Assembly (NCBI RefSeq): GCF_009900745.1
Contig: NZ_WXVU01000001.1
Location: 850,572-914,571, forward strand
Length of the DNA stretch: 64,000 nt
DNA from: Chryseobacterium sp. c4a
GTDB taxonomy: Bacteria > Bacteroidota > Bacteroidia > Flavobacteriales > Weeksellaceae
Direction: 5' to 3'
Part shown: piece by piece, positions 17,600-26,950 of the stretch
Numbering within the stretch: the stretch's first letter is position 1
How the letters are laid out: every line of letters starts with the position of its first letter
Position numbers and translations under genes: made by a program
Notes under the pieces: generated by a model
Told to the model about the DNA's origin: nothing
Seen by the model: the letters and a program-made list of their open reading frames with translations, nothing else
Database searches by the model: none

Positions 17600-18658
17600 A
17601 TGAAAAGACTTTTCCTATCCATAAGCCTTTTAGTTTTATCAAAATTTTCTGCCCAAAGTTGGGCAACCGAAGATCAGTACATCCAAAAATTTGCTAAATA
17701 TGCAGTAGAGGAAATGGAAAAATATAAAATTCCGGCTTCTATTACCCTTGCTCAGGGGCTTCTTGAAACAGGAGGCGGGCAAAGCAGATTGGCACAGGAA
17801 GGAAAAAACCACTTCGGAATAAAATGTAAAGAAGACTGGACTGGTAAAACGATGAAACATACGGACGATGCTCCCAACGAATGTTTCCGTGTATACGATG
17901 ATCCTAGACAGTCTTATGAAGATCATTCTATCTTCTTATCTACCAGAAAATATTACGCAAATCTGTTCAATCTGGACATGAAAGATTATAGAGCGTGGGC
18001 TTACGGTTTGAAAAAATCAGGCTATGCAACCAATCCTCGTTATGCTTCTATTCTTATTACAAAGATTGAAAAGTATAAATTATACGAGTACGACAATACC
18101 AATTCTAATGAAGTGTTGTATGCTGTTCTTAAAATGTATCCGGATCTGAAGGATGACAGAACCTTTATGGCACAGCTGGAACCTGGTAAAGCTGTAAAAA
18201 AAGTAAAAGAACCAGTTACAGTAGAGGTTCCTTACAAGCAAACTTCTTATGCACAGCAGCAGAAAAGAGTGGAAAGAATTAAAACAAAAGCTGAAATTCT
18301 TAATTCCATTCTGATCAAAAGTCATCCAAATGACGGACTGAAATATATTGTCATTCCAGAAGATACAGATATTAAATTCATTGCCAATAAATTCAAAGTC
18401 AGCGAAAGCCGCCTAATGAAGTGGAATGAATTAGAAAATGAAACATTGAAGAAAAACGACATCGTCTTCCTTGAATCTAAAAATTCCTCAGGAAATACAG
18501 CTACTTATAAAGCAATGTCAGGAGAAGATATGCATGACATTGCCCAGAAATTCGGAATCAAACTCCATAAGTTATATGCTAAAAACAGAATGGATGAAGG
18601 ACAACAGCCATCTGCAGGACAGCTGATTTATTTGATTGATAAGAAACCAAGAAATTAA
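17600..18658 (+). CDS. Glucosaminidase (GH73-type) with two LysM domains
   Basis: The ATG at 17600 is preferred over a TTG nine bases upstream, giving 352 residues with signal MKRLFLSISLLVLSKFSAQ. Residues about 25-165 form the FlgJ/AcmA-like glucosaminidase domain, with catalytic Glu56 in QGLLETGGGQS, NHFGIKCK and FRVYDDPRQSYEDHS. Two LysM modules follow near 250-295 and 305-350 for peptidoglycan binding. The product is a secreted or periplasmic cell-wall hydrolase, probably for cell separation or turnover. It may share a transcript with the PLP enzyme upstream and the WG-repeat gene 15 bp downstream. Confidence 0.9.
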   Translation: MKRLFLSISLLVLSKFSAQSWATEDQYIQKFAKYAVEEMEKYKIPASITLAQGLLETGGGQSRLAQEGKNHFGIKCKEDWTGKTMKHTDDAPNECFRVYDDPRQSYEDHSIFLSTRKYYANLFNLDMKDYRAWAYGLKKSGYATNPRYASILITKIEKYKLYEYDNTNSNEVLYAVLKMYPDLKDDRTFMAQLEPGKAVKKVKEPVTVEVPYKQTSYAQQQKRVERIKTKAEILNSILIKSHPNDGLKYIVIPEDTDIKFIANKFKVSESRLMKWNELENETLKKNDIVFLESKNSSGNTATYKAMSGEDMHDIAQKFGIKLHKLYAKNRMDEGQQPSAGQLIYLIDKKPRN

Positions 18659-18673
18659 TCCCCTTTTACTCCC

Positions 18674-19657
18674 ATGAAAATAGTAAATATCACTTCTAAG
18701 TATCTCTGGATATTTTTGATGTTGATGTCATGTACACTATTTTCTCAGGAACAAGATTATATTCCTTACAGAAAAGGCCAACTATGGGGACTGTGTGATA
18801 CTAGGAAATTTATAACAGTACAACCACAATACAACAGCATAAGCTGGTATGATGATTCTGCAAAAGGTTTTCATGCCGAACAAAACGGTAAATTTGGAAT
18901 CATTGATTCCAATTCCATCATGGTAATGCCATTTATTTCCAATAAACCAATAACAGTGGATGACGGTAAATTCTTGGTTTTTGATGGATGGGATTACTAT
19001 TATTATTCCATGGCAACAAGAATACGTCTTGAAAAACAAATCCTGATTGAGAGACCTCCAATTAATGATAGAGGATGGGGCGGATATGATGCAGAAGCAA
19101 ACCACTGGAAAGGTAAAGGGGAAAAGGTTCTGAGTTGGGATGACCTTAGTGATGAAGATATTGAAATGTTATATGCTTATGATAATGATCAATATGACCT
19201 GACTTTTAAAAGAGATTTTATAGAAATAAGTTCTGCTGATGGCAATACCTATATTGGGATTTACATTCCTCAGCTTAAGAAAATATATTTAAATACACCG
19301 GAGCTGGCACATATAGGTTGGCAGTACTATAAAGGGGTTCCTTATATTTATACCATGAATACTTCGAATTTAATGGGGCTTGTAGATGCATATTCCCGTG
19401 AGGTATATCCTAATAAATATCATGAAATTACTTTGATAAATGACTATCAGTTGGTGTATCTTTCAGAACCAGATCCTAATCATCAGAATAATTTAATTTT
19501 TAGAACAATTCTGCCCAATAATAAGGTATTAGACGGAAAATTTGAACCGGATGTTCAACTTTTGAAAAATGGTAATCCTTTTCAGTTGTATTATATCATG
19601 ATCAATGGGAAGAAAAATTATGCAGGAGAAGATGGTACCCTTTACTTTGAGGGTTAA
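18674..19657 (+). CDS. Secreted WG-repeat-like protein
   Basis: A 327-residue protein with an N-terminal signal (IFLMLMSCTLFSQEQ; either signal peptidase I or lipoprotein processing at that Cys is possible). WG-type repeats are visible near the start: PYRKGQLWGLCDTRKFITVQP, then NGKFGIIDSNSIMVMPF. Later copies are degenerate (SNLMGLVDAYSREVYPNKY). WG proteins are common envelope proteins of unknown role in Bacteroidota. The hemL gene starts 17 bp downstream, so they may be co-transcribed. Confidence 0.7.
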   Translation: MKIVNITSKYLWIFLMLMSCTLFSQEQDYIPYRKGQLWGLCDTRKFITVQPQYNSISWYDDSAKGFHAEQNGKFGIIDSNSIMVMPFISNKPITVDDGKFLVFDGWDYYYYSMATRIRLEKQILIERPPINDRGWGGYDAEANHWKGKGEKVLSWDDLSDEDIEMLYAYDNDQYDLTFKRDFIEISSADGNTYIGIYIPQLKKIYLNTPELAHIGWQYYKGVPYIYTMNTSNLMGLVDAYSREVYPNKYHEITLINDYQLVYLSEPDPNHQNNLIFRTILPNNKVLDGKFEPDVQLLKNGNPFQLYYIMINGKKNYAGEDGTLYFEG

Positions 19658-19674
19658 ACAATAAAAAATAGAAA

Positions 19675-20964
19675 ATGAAGTATCAAAGAAGTTCGGCTTT
19701 ATTTGATGAAGCCTACAAATACATTCCGGGAGGAGTAAACTCTCCGGTGAGAGCATTCAAATCAGTGGGAGGAGTTCCTGTTTTCATGAAATCAGCAAAG
19801 GGTGCTTACCTTACTGATGCCGATGATAATACGTATATCGATTACATCAATTCATGGGGGCCGGCTATTCTGGGACATACGCATCCGGAAGTATTGGAAG
19901 AGTTAAAAATCCAGGCTGAGAAAGGGTTTTCTTTCGGTGCACCTACAGAACTTGAAACTGAAATTGCAAAATTCATCATTGAAAATGTTCCTAATATCGA
20001 TCAAATCAGAATGGTTTCTTCGGGAACAGAAGCATGTATGAGTGCTATCAGATTAGCAAGAGGGTATACTGGAAGAGATAAAATAGTAAAATTTGAAGGT
20101 TGTTATCATGGGCATTCAGATTCTTTCCTGATTAAAGCGGGAAGTGGTGCAGCTACCTTTGGAAATCCAAATTCTCCGGGAGTAACGGAAGGTACAGCAA
20201 AAGATACTTTACTAGCTCGTTATAATGATATTGAGCAGGTTGAAGATTTATTCCGTCATAATCAAGGCGAAATTGCAGCCATCATTATTGAACCCGTTGC
20301 AGGAAATATGGGATGTGTGCTGCCTGAAAATAATTTCTTACAGAACCTAAGAAAGATCTGTGATGAAAACGGAGCTTTATTGATTTTTGATGAGGTAATG
20401 ACAGGGTTCAGATTAGCATTCGGTGGAGCGCAGGAACTTTTTGATGTAAAAGCTGATTTGGTAACTTATGGGAAAGTAATCGGAGGTGGACTTCCAGTGG
20501 GAGCTTTTGCCGGAAGAAATGAAATTATGGATCACCTGGCTCCAAAAGGAGGTGTATATCAGGCTGGAACATTAAGTGGAAACCCATTAGCCATGAGAGC
20601 GGGATTAAAAACACTTCAGTTGATTAAAAACGATCCTGAATTTTTCAACAGACTAAGCAAAACAACCCAAACTTTAGATCTTGAAATCGGAAAGATTTTA
20701 AATGAAAAAGGAATTGCCCATAAGATCAACAGAAAAGGGTCTATGATGTCTGTATTTTTCCATACCAACAGAGTGTCAAACTTTGATGAGGCACAGGATG
20801 CTAACCATTCATTGTTCAATAATTTCTTCCATCAAATGCTTCAAAATGGAGTGTATCTGCCACCAAGTGGTTATGAAACCTACTTCATCAGTGATGCAAT
20901 CAAAGATAAAGAAATTGATATGACGCTGGAAGCCGTTAGAAAATTTGAATATTCTAATCACTAA
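19675..20964 (+). CDS. hemL: Glutamate-1-semialdehyde 2,1-aminomutase
   Basis: At 429 residues this is full length for HemL, the PLP enzyme converting glutamate-1-semialdehyde to 5-aminolevulinate in C5 tetrapyrrole synthesis. It shows the family start [66 protein letters not shown] and the Schiff-base Lys267 in [12 protein letters not shown], matching the usual position near 265. No other heme gene is adjacent. A good terminator follows. Confidence 0.96.
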   Translation: MKYQRSSALFDEAYKYIPGGVNSPVRAFKSVGGVPVFMKSAKGAYLTDADDNTYIDYINSWGPAILGHTHPEVLEELKIQAEKGFSFGAPTELETEIAKFIIENVPNIDQIRMVSSGTEACMSAIRLARGYTGRDKIVKFEGCYHGHSDSFLIKAGSGAATFGNPNSPGVTEGTAKDTLLARYNDIEQVEDLFRHNQGEIAAIIIEPVAGNMGCVLPENNFLQNLRKICDENGALLIFDEVMTGFRLAFGGAQELFDVKADLVTYGKVIGGGLPVGAFAGRNEIMDHLAPKGGVYQAGTLSGNPLAMRAGLKTLQLIKNDPEFFNRLSKTTQTLDLEIGKILNEKGIAHKINRKGSMMSVFFHTNRVSNFDEAQDANHSLFNNFFHQMLQNGVYLPPSGYETYFISDAIKDKEIDMTLEAVRKFEYSNH

Positions 20965-20971
20965 AAATAAC

Positions 20972-21003
20972 AGAGACTGTCCCGGAAGGCAGTCTCTTTT
21001 TTT
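20972..21003 (+). terminator. Terminator of hemL
   Basis: An AGAGACTG/CAGTCTCT stem (20972-20979 with 20990-20997) has a C/G-rich loop and a long T run. It separates hemL from the convergent small secreted genes. Confidence 0.88.
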
Positions 21004-21024
21004 CTCTGTATTGTATTCGGTGGA

Positions 21025-21378
21025 TTATGCCAAACCGTAGCAAAATAAGCACATCCATCGCCCTTCATTGTTTGCTGCTTCTGCATCAAAGATATAAAGT
21101 CCCTTGCTGTCTATATATTCTCTTTGGCTTTGTTTGTCTCCTCCGGAAATATCAGTAACATAGATGATGGCACCATCTTGCTCCATTCCATATAAAGTAT
21201 TTCCTTTTTCTGTAAGTTCTGCACGTGTTAATCTTGGAGGAAGGAGCCCGTCAATAGTCAGAATATCTTTTTTAGCAGTAACGTCCAGGGTTGCTTTTGG
21301 TGTTTCAGTATTAATTCCCGTTTGGGCAAATACAACCGATGATACAGCTACAGTAAAACAAATAATAATTTTTTTCAT
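21025..21378 (-). CDS. Short secreted GINT-type protein, tandem copy A
   Basis: A 117-residue protein with signal MKKIIICFTVAVSSVVFAQ. It continues with TGINTETPKATLDVTAKKD, LLPPRLTRAELTEKGNTLYG, DGAIIYVTDISGGDKQSQREYI, and ends with RWMCLFCYGLA. 'GINT.P.ATLD' starts occur on many exported flavobacterial proteins that are usually longer. This one stops after the first module and has a terminal CxxC. It is nearly the same as the next gene. Function is unknown. Confidence 0.8.
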   Translation of the reverse strand: MKKIIICFTVAVSSVVFAQTGINTETPKATLDVTAKKDILTIDGLLPPRLTRAELTEKGNTLYGMEQDGAIIYVTDISGGDKQSQREYIDSKGLYIFDAEAANNEGRWMCLFCYGLA

Positions 21379-21434
21379 ATATTTTTTTTAAGGTAGAATT
21401 AAAATTCAGTCTCTTTTTTGTATTTGTAAGTTGA

Positions 21435-21788
21435 TTAAAGTGGAGCGTAACAGTATAAGCACATCCATCGTCCCTCATTGTTGGCTGCTTCTGCATCAAA
21501 GATATAAAGTCCTTTACCTTCAATATATTCTCTCTGGCTTTGTTTGTCTCCTCCAACAATATTAGTAATATAGATGATAGCACCATCTTGTTCTGCTCCA
21601 TATAAAGTATTCCCTTTCTCTGTAAGTTCTGCACGGGTTAATCTTGGTGGCAATAAACCTTCTATTACCAGAGTACTTTTTTTTGTGGTAATATCCAGGG
21701 TTGCTTTAGGATTTTCAGTATTGATACCTACTTGCGCAAATGCAATGGATGCTGTACTTACTAAAATCAAACTTATCAATTTCTTCAT
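21435..21788 (-). CDS. Short secreted GINT-type protein, tandem copy B
   Basis: A tandem duplicate of the gene at 21025, also 117 residues. It has signal MKKLISLILVSTASIAFAQ, then VGINTENPKATLDITTKKS, the same LLPPRLTRAELTEKG core and a CLYCYAPL ending with CxxC. Differences cluster in the signal peptide, around residues 30-40 and at the last five residues. Both copies are followed upstream by the same AT-rich TATATTTTTTT-like leader, pointing to duplication of gene plus leader. Confidence 0.8.
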   Translation of the reverse strand: MKKLISLILVSTASIAFAQVGINTENPKATLDITTKKSTLVIEGLLPPRLTRAELTEKGNTLYGAEQDGAIIYITNIVGGDKQSQREYIEGKGLYIFDAEAANNEGRWMCLYCYAPL

Positions 21789-22046
21789 ATATTTTTTTCT
21801 TACAAATATAAATTATACAGAAAAAAATAATGGTTATTTTTTATTGCGTTAAATTTATTAAGCTGTTGATTTATAATTTGATCATCTCTATATAAATGGT
21901 TATTTTGGTGATAAAATAATTAATAATGTATTATTGTAGAAGTTTTTATTACAATGGTAAAAAAGTATAAATGATACAGATTTTGTAATAAACCATACAC
22001 TTTGTTCAGGGCCCTTCTTTTTAATTTTGTCATAAATAGATTGGAA

Positions 22047-23381
22047 ATGAAGACTTCAGACAATAATATGTCCCGCAAAGATTTTATCAGAAATTCAGCA
22101 TTGGCAGTGGCAGGGCTAACTTTAATACCTAATATAATGACAGCATCTCCTTTTTTCGATGAGAAAAATATTCCAGCAAAAGGAAAACTGAGCCTTAAAA
22201 ATGTTCGTTTAGAAACCGGTTTTGACTATGATGAAGGAGAAGTTTCTGCGACAAAAACAGCCCTTTTTTATGTGGAAGTTGAAAACGGAAAGATTTCCAA
22301 GATTGCTCCAAACCAACCCAATGCAAAAGCTATAGATGCAAAAGGGCTATTGATGCTTCCTGCTTTCAAAGATATGCACATTCATTTGGATAAGACATTC
22401 TATGGAGATAAGTGGCAGGCTGTAAGAAAAAGAACGGGGGGAGTAAAAGGAATGATCGAGCTGGAGCAGAAAATGCTTCCAGACATGTTGGAAAATTCAA
22501 CATTCAAAGCTGAAAAATTGATTGAATTACTACAATCAAAAGGAACATCCTATGCAAGAAGTCATGTAAATATTGAACCTACTTCGAAACTTCAGTCATT
22601 AAAAAATCTACAGAAAGCTTTAGATCATAAAAAGAAAAGTTTTGGAGCAGAACTAGTCGCTTTTCCACAACACGGAGTATTCTATACAGATTCAGTACCT
22701 TACTTGAAGGAAGCTGCAAAAATGGATATCGACTTTATTGGTGGAGTAGACCCGTTCAATATAGATGGAAATATTGAAAAAGTAATAGACTTCACGGTTC
22801 AGCTGGCTTTAGATAACAAAAAAGGAATTGATATTCACCTGCATGAAACAGGAGATTCCGGATTGAAAACCGTAGAATACCTTATTGATAAAGTGAATGA
22901 AAATCCAGCGCTGAAAGGGAAAACCTATCTCAGCCATTGTTTTATACTGGCAAAACTGGATGAAGCAAAACAGGAAGATATTGCTGAAAAACTGTCGGAA
23001 GCACAAATAGGAATTGTTTCAACCATTCCGTTTGGAAGATTGATTATGCCAATTCCTACATTATACAAACATAATGTAACGGTATTGACAGGAAATGACA
23101 GTATTGTAGACCATTGGAATACTTTCGGAACGGGAAGCGTACTTCAGAAAGCTAATTTAATGGCACAGCTATACGGATATTCAACAGAATTTTTATTATC
23201 GAGAAGCTTAAAACTGGCAACTGGAAATATTCTTCCATTAGATTATAAAGGAAATCAGCAATGGCCTAAAGCAGGCGATAAAGCAGACTTTGTCTTATTG
23301 AATGCAAGCTGTTCTGCTGAAGCGGTATCAAGAATTTCAAATGTGGAATCATTGGTACACCAGGGAAATATTGTTTTTTAA
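22047..23381 (+). CDS. Exported amidohydrolase, cytosine-deaminase-like
   Basis: The ATG at 22047 is preferred; the longer frame begins at a TTG. The 444-residue protein starts with a Tat-like signal, MSRKDFIRNSALAVAGLTLIP (RK instead of the usual RR). The amidohydrolase core shows HxH at H111/H113 in DMHIHLDKTFYG, DIHLHETGDSG, SHCF and GNDSIVDHWNTFG. The 'HIHLDK' motif is typical of cytosine deaminase and related N-substituted triazine or imide hydrolases. The substrate is unknown. A paralogue lacking the signal lies at 25365, across an AraC regulator. Confidence 0.85.
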   Translation: MKTSDNNMSRKDFIRNSALAVAGLTLIPNIMTASPFFDEKNIPAKGKLSLKNVRLETGFDYDEGEVSATKTALFYVEVENGKISKIAPNQPNAKAIDAKGLLMLPAFKDMHIHLDKTFYGDKWQAVRKRTGGVKGMIELEQKMLPDMLENSTFKAEKLIELLQSKGTSYARSHVNIEPTSKLQSLKNLQKALDHKKKSFGAELVAFPQHGVFYTDSVPYLKEAAKMDIDFIGGVDPFNIDGNIEKVIDFTVQLALDNKKGIDIHLHETGDSGLKTVEYLIDKVNENPALKGKTYLSHCFILAKLDEAKQEDIAEKLSEAQIGIVSTIPFGRLIMPIPTLYKHNVTVLTGNDSIVDHWNTFGTGSVLQKANLMAQLYGYSTEFLLSRSLKLATGNILPLDYKGNQQWPKAGDKADFVLLNASCSAEAVSRISNVESLVHQGNIVF

Positions 23382-23398
23382 ATAAATCTTAATTTAAA

Positions 23399-24069
23399 AT
23401 GAAGAAAGTATTGGTATTTCTTTTAGCATTCGGAAGTTTGAGTGCCTGTCAGGAGAAAACTGATGATTTTCCAAATGAAGAGATTATGCAGGAAAAAGAT
23501 ATCATCAATCAGGTAAAGAAAAATAATATTGCTGCCGTAAAATCCGCTCTAGAAAATGGAACGGATGTAAATACTCGGGACAAAAGAGGACGTTCTTTAT
23601 TGTTAATAGCAACAATAGAGAAACAGATCGAAATGGCCAAACTTTTGGTTTCCTATAAAGCCGATGTTAATCTTCAGGATGATCAGCTTGACAGTCCATT
23701 TTTATACGCAGGAGCCAGTGGGCAAACAGAATTGGTGAGACTGTACCTGGAACATGGAGCCCGTTTTGATTTGTTCAATCGTTATAACGGAACGGCTTTG
23801 ATACCTGCCTGTGAACGCGGACATGTAGAAACAGTGAAAGTTTTGGTGAAAACAAAAGGTTTTCCAATCAATCATGTGAACAAATAGGATGGACAGCCCT
23901 TATGGAAGCGGTAATTCTTGGAAACGGGAGTCAGAAGTATCAGGAAATTGTACAGATATTGAAGGATAACGGAGCAGATCTTACGATTCCAGATCATGCA
24001 GGTAAAACACCTTTACAACATGCAGAATCATTAGGCTTTGAAGAAATTGCCATGATTTTAAAATCATAA
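23399..24069 (+). pseudogene. Ankyrin-repeat lipoprotein, single-base frameshift
   Basis: The first frame (23399-23887) encodes a lipoprotein signal (FGSLSACQEK) and ankyrin repeats: NGTDVNTRDKRGRSLL, YKADVNLQDDQLDSPF, HGARFDLFNRYNGTAL. It stops at TAG right after NHVNK. In the next frame from 23887 the repeat resumes in register (GWTALMEAVILGN, NGADLTIPDHAGKTPLQHAE) and ends at TAA 24067-24069. Restoring one A in the AAA run at 23882-23884 would give NKIGWTALMEA and a 223-residue protein. It may be a real lesion, a phase-variable run or a sequence error. Confidence 0.85.
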
Positions 24070-24438
24070 AACAACGTTATTACATTTTATCGGAGATAAA
24101 ATCATTGCGCCTTAAAAACAGCATAATTCGCTAAATCTTCGCGTCGTTGCGATGCAAATATTTGCCTTTTAGCATTATTCCTATGTGCTTATGGGTGAAA
24201 AATAATTTTTACTACATAGACACATAGATTAGCTGCAAATGGATTATTTTACTGAAAAGGAATATGATTCTTCGCCCTATTCCAGATTATTTTAGGATTT
24301 CCAAGACGTATAATTAATAAAATTCAGATATATAATTTAGTTGGTGTGTTTAGCCACAAAGGATACATTTATTTCTTTTGTGGCTATTTTAATGTTTTCT
24401 CTCATAAATTTTATTAATTTTAGAAGAAATTCAGATAG
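24070..24438. other. Non-coding stretch between ankyrin gene and AraC gene
   Basis: No coding region is supported. It contains TTCGCGTCGTTGCGATG near 24136-24152 and ACATAGACACATAGATTAG near 24216, phrases of the kind scattered between flavobacterial genes. A hairpin lies at 24351-24386 (10-bp TAGCCACAAA/TTTGTGGCTA stem followed by a T-rich run). That hairpin could end transcription before the AraC gene. Confidence 0.45.
24351..24390 (+). terminator. Putative terminator hairpin upstream of the AraC gene
   Basis: A perfect 10-bp inverted repeat, 24351-24360 with 24377-24386, has a 16-nt loop and is followed by TTTTAATGTTTT. The large loop makes it weaker than the other terminators here, and it could instead be part of a dispersed element. 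Confidence 0.45.
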
Positions 24439-25284
24439 GTGAGTTATCATACGGATCATTTTCCCATCTTGGGAATTCAGGAGTTTAGCGAGAACCAGCT
24501 TAAAGGCTGTAATTTGCTGTTCAATGAACTCTATGGGGCACGTTCCATTGATGATCCTCATAAGCATGACTTTTTTATCATCAATCTTTTTGAGCATGGC
24601 GTGGGTTCACATACCATAGATTTTACAGAATATCAGGTGAAAGATCATCAGATTCATCTTGTTTTTCCGGATCAGGTACATCAGTGGGTCATTGAAAAAG
24701 AAACAGTAGGCTATCAATTGATGATCAGCAGAGATTGGTTTGAAAGTTTTTTACCATCATTAAGGTTCTCCGCTTCCTATTATCAGAATCATCCGGTCAT
24801 CAATCTTTCTCAGGACGTTTTTAAAACATTTTTGTATGAATTTCAGGCAATTCAGCAAGAATTGGCTGGTGAAAAAGTATTCTGGGAACTTATTCAGAAG
24901 AGAAGTGAGCTGATTGGTTTATTGGTGAGTAAGACCGTGGAAGGAACTTTCAAAGATTTTGAAGTATATCATTCTAATCCGATTATTTCTAAATTTCTAC
25001 ATCTGATCGATAAGCATTTCAAAACAGAAAGATCAGTCTCTTTTTATGCAGATAAGCTAAATATCTCAGCAAATTATCTGAATATTGTCTGTAAAAAGAA
25101 TCTCAATACATCTGCATCCTCTCTTATTCAGGATCGTATTCTACTGGAAGCGAAACGCCTTTTAAAAGTTTCGGAAATGTCTGTAAAAGATATTGTGTAC
25201 GACTTAGGTTTTTATGATCATGCCAGTTTTTCGAAATTCTTTAAAATGCAAACAGGAATGACCCCTTCTCAATTCAAAGAATAA
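24439..25284 (+). CDS. AraC-family transcriptional regulator
   Basis: A 281-residue regulator starting at GTG 24439; no upstream ATG is in frame. The N-terminal cupin-like sensor contains DPHKHDFFIINLF and HLVFPDQVHQWV. The C-terminal double helix-turn-helix (about 180-281) shows VSFYADKLNISANYLNIVCKK and VKDIVYDLGFYDHASFSKFFK, typical of AraC. It sits between the two amidohydrolase paralogues, 80 bp before the cytoplasmic one, and so probably controls one or both. The inducer is unknown. Confidence 0.9.
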   Translation: MSYHTDHFPILGIQEFSENQLKGCNLLFNELYGARSIDDPHKHDFFIINLFEHGVGSHTIDFTEYQVKDHQIHLVFPDQVHQWVIEKETVGYQLMISRDWFESFLPSLRFSASYYQNHPVINLSQDVFKTFLYEFQAIQQELAGEKVFWELIQKRSELIGLLVSKTVEGTFKDFEVYHSNPIISKFLHLIDKHFKTERSVSFYADKLNISANYLNIVCKKNLNTSASSLIQDRILLEAKRLLKVSEMSVKDIVYDLGFYDHASFSKFFKMQTGMTPSQFKE

Positions 25285-25364
25285 TTTATACAAAATAAGA
25301 CATAATTGATACACCGGTTTTCCTTTGAAGCTGATGTAATTTTGTAGGGTTAAAATATTAAATC

Positions 25365-26603
25365 ATGCAATTTCCCTATCAATTAACTGCAAAAGGAAAC
25401 TATTCCCTTAAAAATGTACGTCTGGAAACAGGCTTTGAATACGAAAATGAAGAGGTGATCGGAACAAAAACAGATCTTTTCAGTATCGAAATTGAAGACG
25501 GAAAAATTAAATCAGTAAAGGCTAATGATCCTGCCTCCAAAGCAATTGATGCCAAAGGATATCTGATGCTTCCTGCTTTCAGGGATATGCATATTCATCT
25601 GGACAAAACATGGTATGGCCTTCCTTGGCAGGCACTTTCTTCTAAAAGAAAAACAGTAAAGGATATGATTGCCTACGAACAGGAAATTATTCCTGAATTG
25701 CTAAAAACTTCAGTAGAGAGAGCAGAACAGCTAATCAGCCTTCAGCAGCATTACGGGACTCATTTTGCAAGAACCCATTTCAATATTGATCCTACTTCAG
25801 GATTAAAATCTTTAGAAAATTTAGAACAGGCACTCCAAAATAAAAAAGATTCCTTTAAAGCAGAATTGGTTGCTTTCCCTCAACATGGAGTATATTATAC
25901 AGAAACAGCCCCTTTAATGAAAGAAGTTGCGGCATTAAAAAGTGTAGCTTTTATTGGTGGAGTAGACCCGTTAAGTATTGACGGAAGCATAGAAAAAGTA
26001 ATGGATTTTACGGTTCAGCTGGCATTGGATCATAATAAAGGAATTGATATTCACCTGCATGAAGTAGGAGAATCTGGAATGAAAACCATCAATTACCTGA
26101 TTGATAAAGCAATTGAAAATCCTGCACTTCAAGGAAAGACTTTTGTAAGTCATGCGTTTGCTCTGGCTCATCTTTCACCCAAAGAAGCGGAAGAAATTTC
26201 AGAAAAACTGGCTGCAGGAAAAGTAGGAATAGCTTCCTCTGTGCCTTTTAAAAAGACCATTATGCCTATCCCGACGATGAAAAAACACGGCGTAAACGTT
26301 TTGATCGGGAATGATAATGTACAGGATTTTTGGAGTACTTTCGGATCCGGAAGTATGTTGCAGAAAGCCAATCTGATTGCAGAACTTTATGGCTACGCAA
26401 CGGAATTTGCATTGTCAAGAACACTACAGTTTGCTACTCAAAGTATCGTTCCTTTGGATGATAAAGGAAAGCAGCAATGGCCTAAAGCCGGGGATGAAGC
26501 AGCCGTTGTCTTGGCAGATGCCTCATGTTCTGCAGAAGCCGTTTCCAGGATATCTAATATACAAGCCCTGATGCATGACGGGAATTTATTCTGGAGAAGT
26601 TAA
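25365..26603 (+). CDS. Cytoplasmic amidohydrolase, cytosine-deaminase-like paralogue
   Basis: A 412-residue paralogue of the 22047 protein without the Tat-like leader. It has H76/H78 in DMHIHLDKTWYG, QHGVYYTE, GGVDPLSIDGSIEKV, DIHLHEVGESG, SHAF and GNDNVQDFWSTFGSGS. Large blocks are identical between the two copies (AKGYLMLPAF, FTVQLALD, QQWPKAGD, SCSAEAVSRIS). Metal-dependent hydrolysis of a cyclic amide or amidine is expected from the family; the substrate is unknown. A TAATTTTG -7-like element lies at 25337-25344. Confidence 0.85.
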   Translation: MQFPYQLTAKGNYSLKNVRLETGFEYENEEVIGTKTDLFSIEIEDGKIKSVKANDPASKAIDAKGYLMLPAFRDMHIHLDKTWYGLPWQALSSKRKTVKDMIAYEQEIIPELLKTSVERAEQLISLQQHYGTHFARTHFNIDPTSGLKSLENLEQALQNKKDSFKAELVAFPQHGVYYTETAPLMKEVAALKSVAFIGGVDPLSIDGSIEKVMDFTVQLALDHNKGIDIHLHEVGESGMKTINYLIDKAIENPALQGKTFVSHAFALAHLSPKEAEEISEKLAAGKVGIASSVPFKKTIMPIPTMKKHGVNVLIGNDNVQDFWSTFGSGSMLQKANLIAELYGYATEFALSRTLQFATQSIVPLDDKGKQQWPKAGDEAAVVLADASCSAEAVSRISNIQALMHDGNLFWRS

Positions 26604-26649
26604 AATTTACGTATATATATTTTTTATACACTTGTTTTTTGTGAATCAG

Positions 26650-26680
26650 CCATCGGAGGTTTTCCGATGGTTGTTTTTTA
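26650..26680 (+). terminator. Terminator of the amidohydrolase gene
   Basis: A CCATCGGA/TCCGATGG stem (26650-26657 and 26663-26670) with a 5-nt loop is followed by TTGTTTTTT. Confidence 0.85.
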
Positions 26681-26705
26681 TTGATGAAAGTAAAGCCTTT
26701 TCTTC

Positions 26706-26816
26706 AAACAACTATTAGTTATAGCTATTATGCATCCGGATATCAATATCAGTAGGGGTGGGCTTTAGCCCGCCCTAACAAATAAGTCATCAAATTCCAT
26801 TAGGCTTTAGCCCAAA
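26706..26816. repeat. Interspersed palindromic element, copy 2
   Basis: Same block order as copy 1 at 16385: AAACAACTATTA, TATGCAT, GGATATCAATATCA, GTAGGGGTGGGCTTTAGCCCG, then a spacer and AGGCTTTAGCCC. Spacers have drifted but the two palindromic cores and their spacing are kept, which suggests selection or recent dispersal of a structured element. Confidence 0.78.
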
Positions 26817-26889
26817 TCTATCTTGAATGTTAACTCCTCTTAATATTGAATTTTCCTGAAACCTGTTATTTTAGCAGATGACGTAAAAA

Positions 26890-26922
26890 AAAGCCTTCGG
26901 AAAAAACTTCCGAAGGCTTTTT
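26890..26922. terminator. Strong bidirectional terminator
   Basis: A perfect 13-bp stem, 26890-26902 with 26908-26920, is flanked by A and T runs. It lies just past the stop of the minus-strand beta-helix lipoprotein gene. Confidence 0.9.
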
Positions 26923-26950
26923 ATGAATAAAATCTAACTACTATATTATC

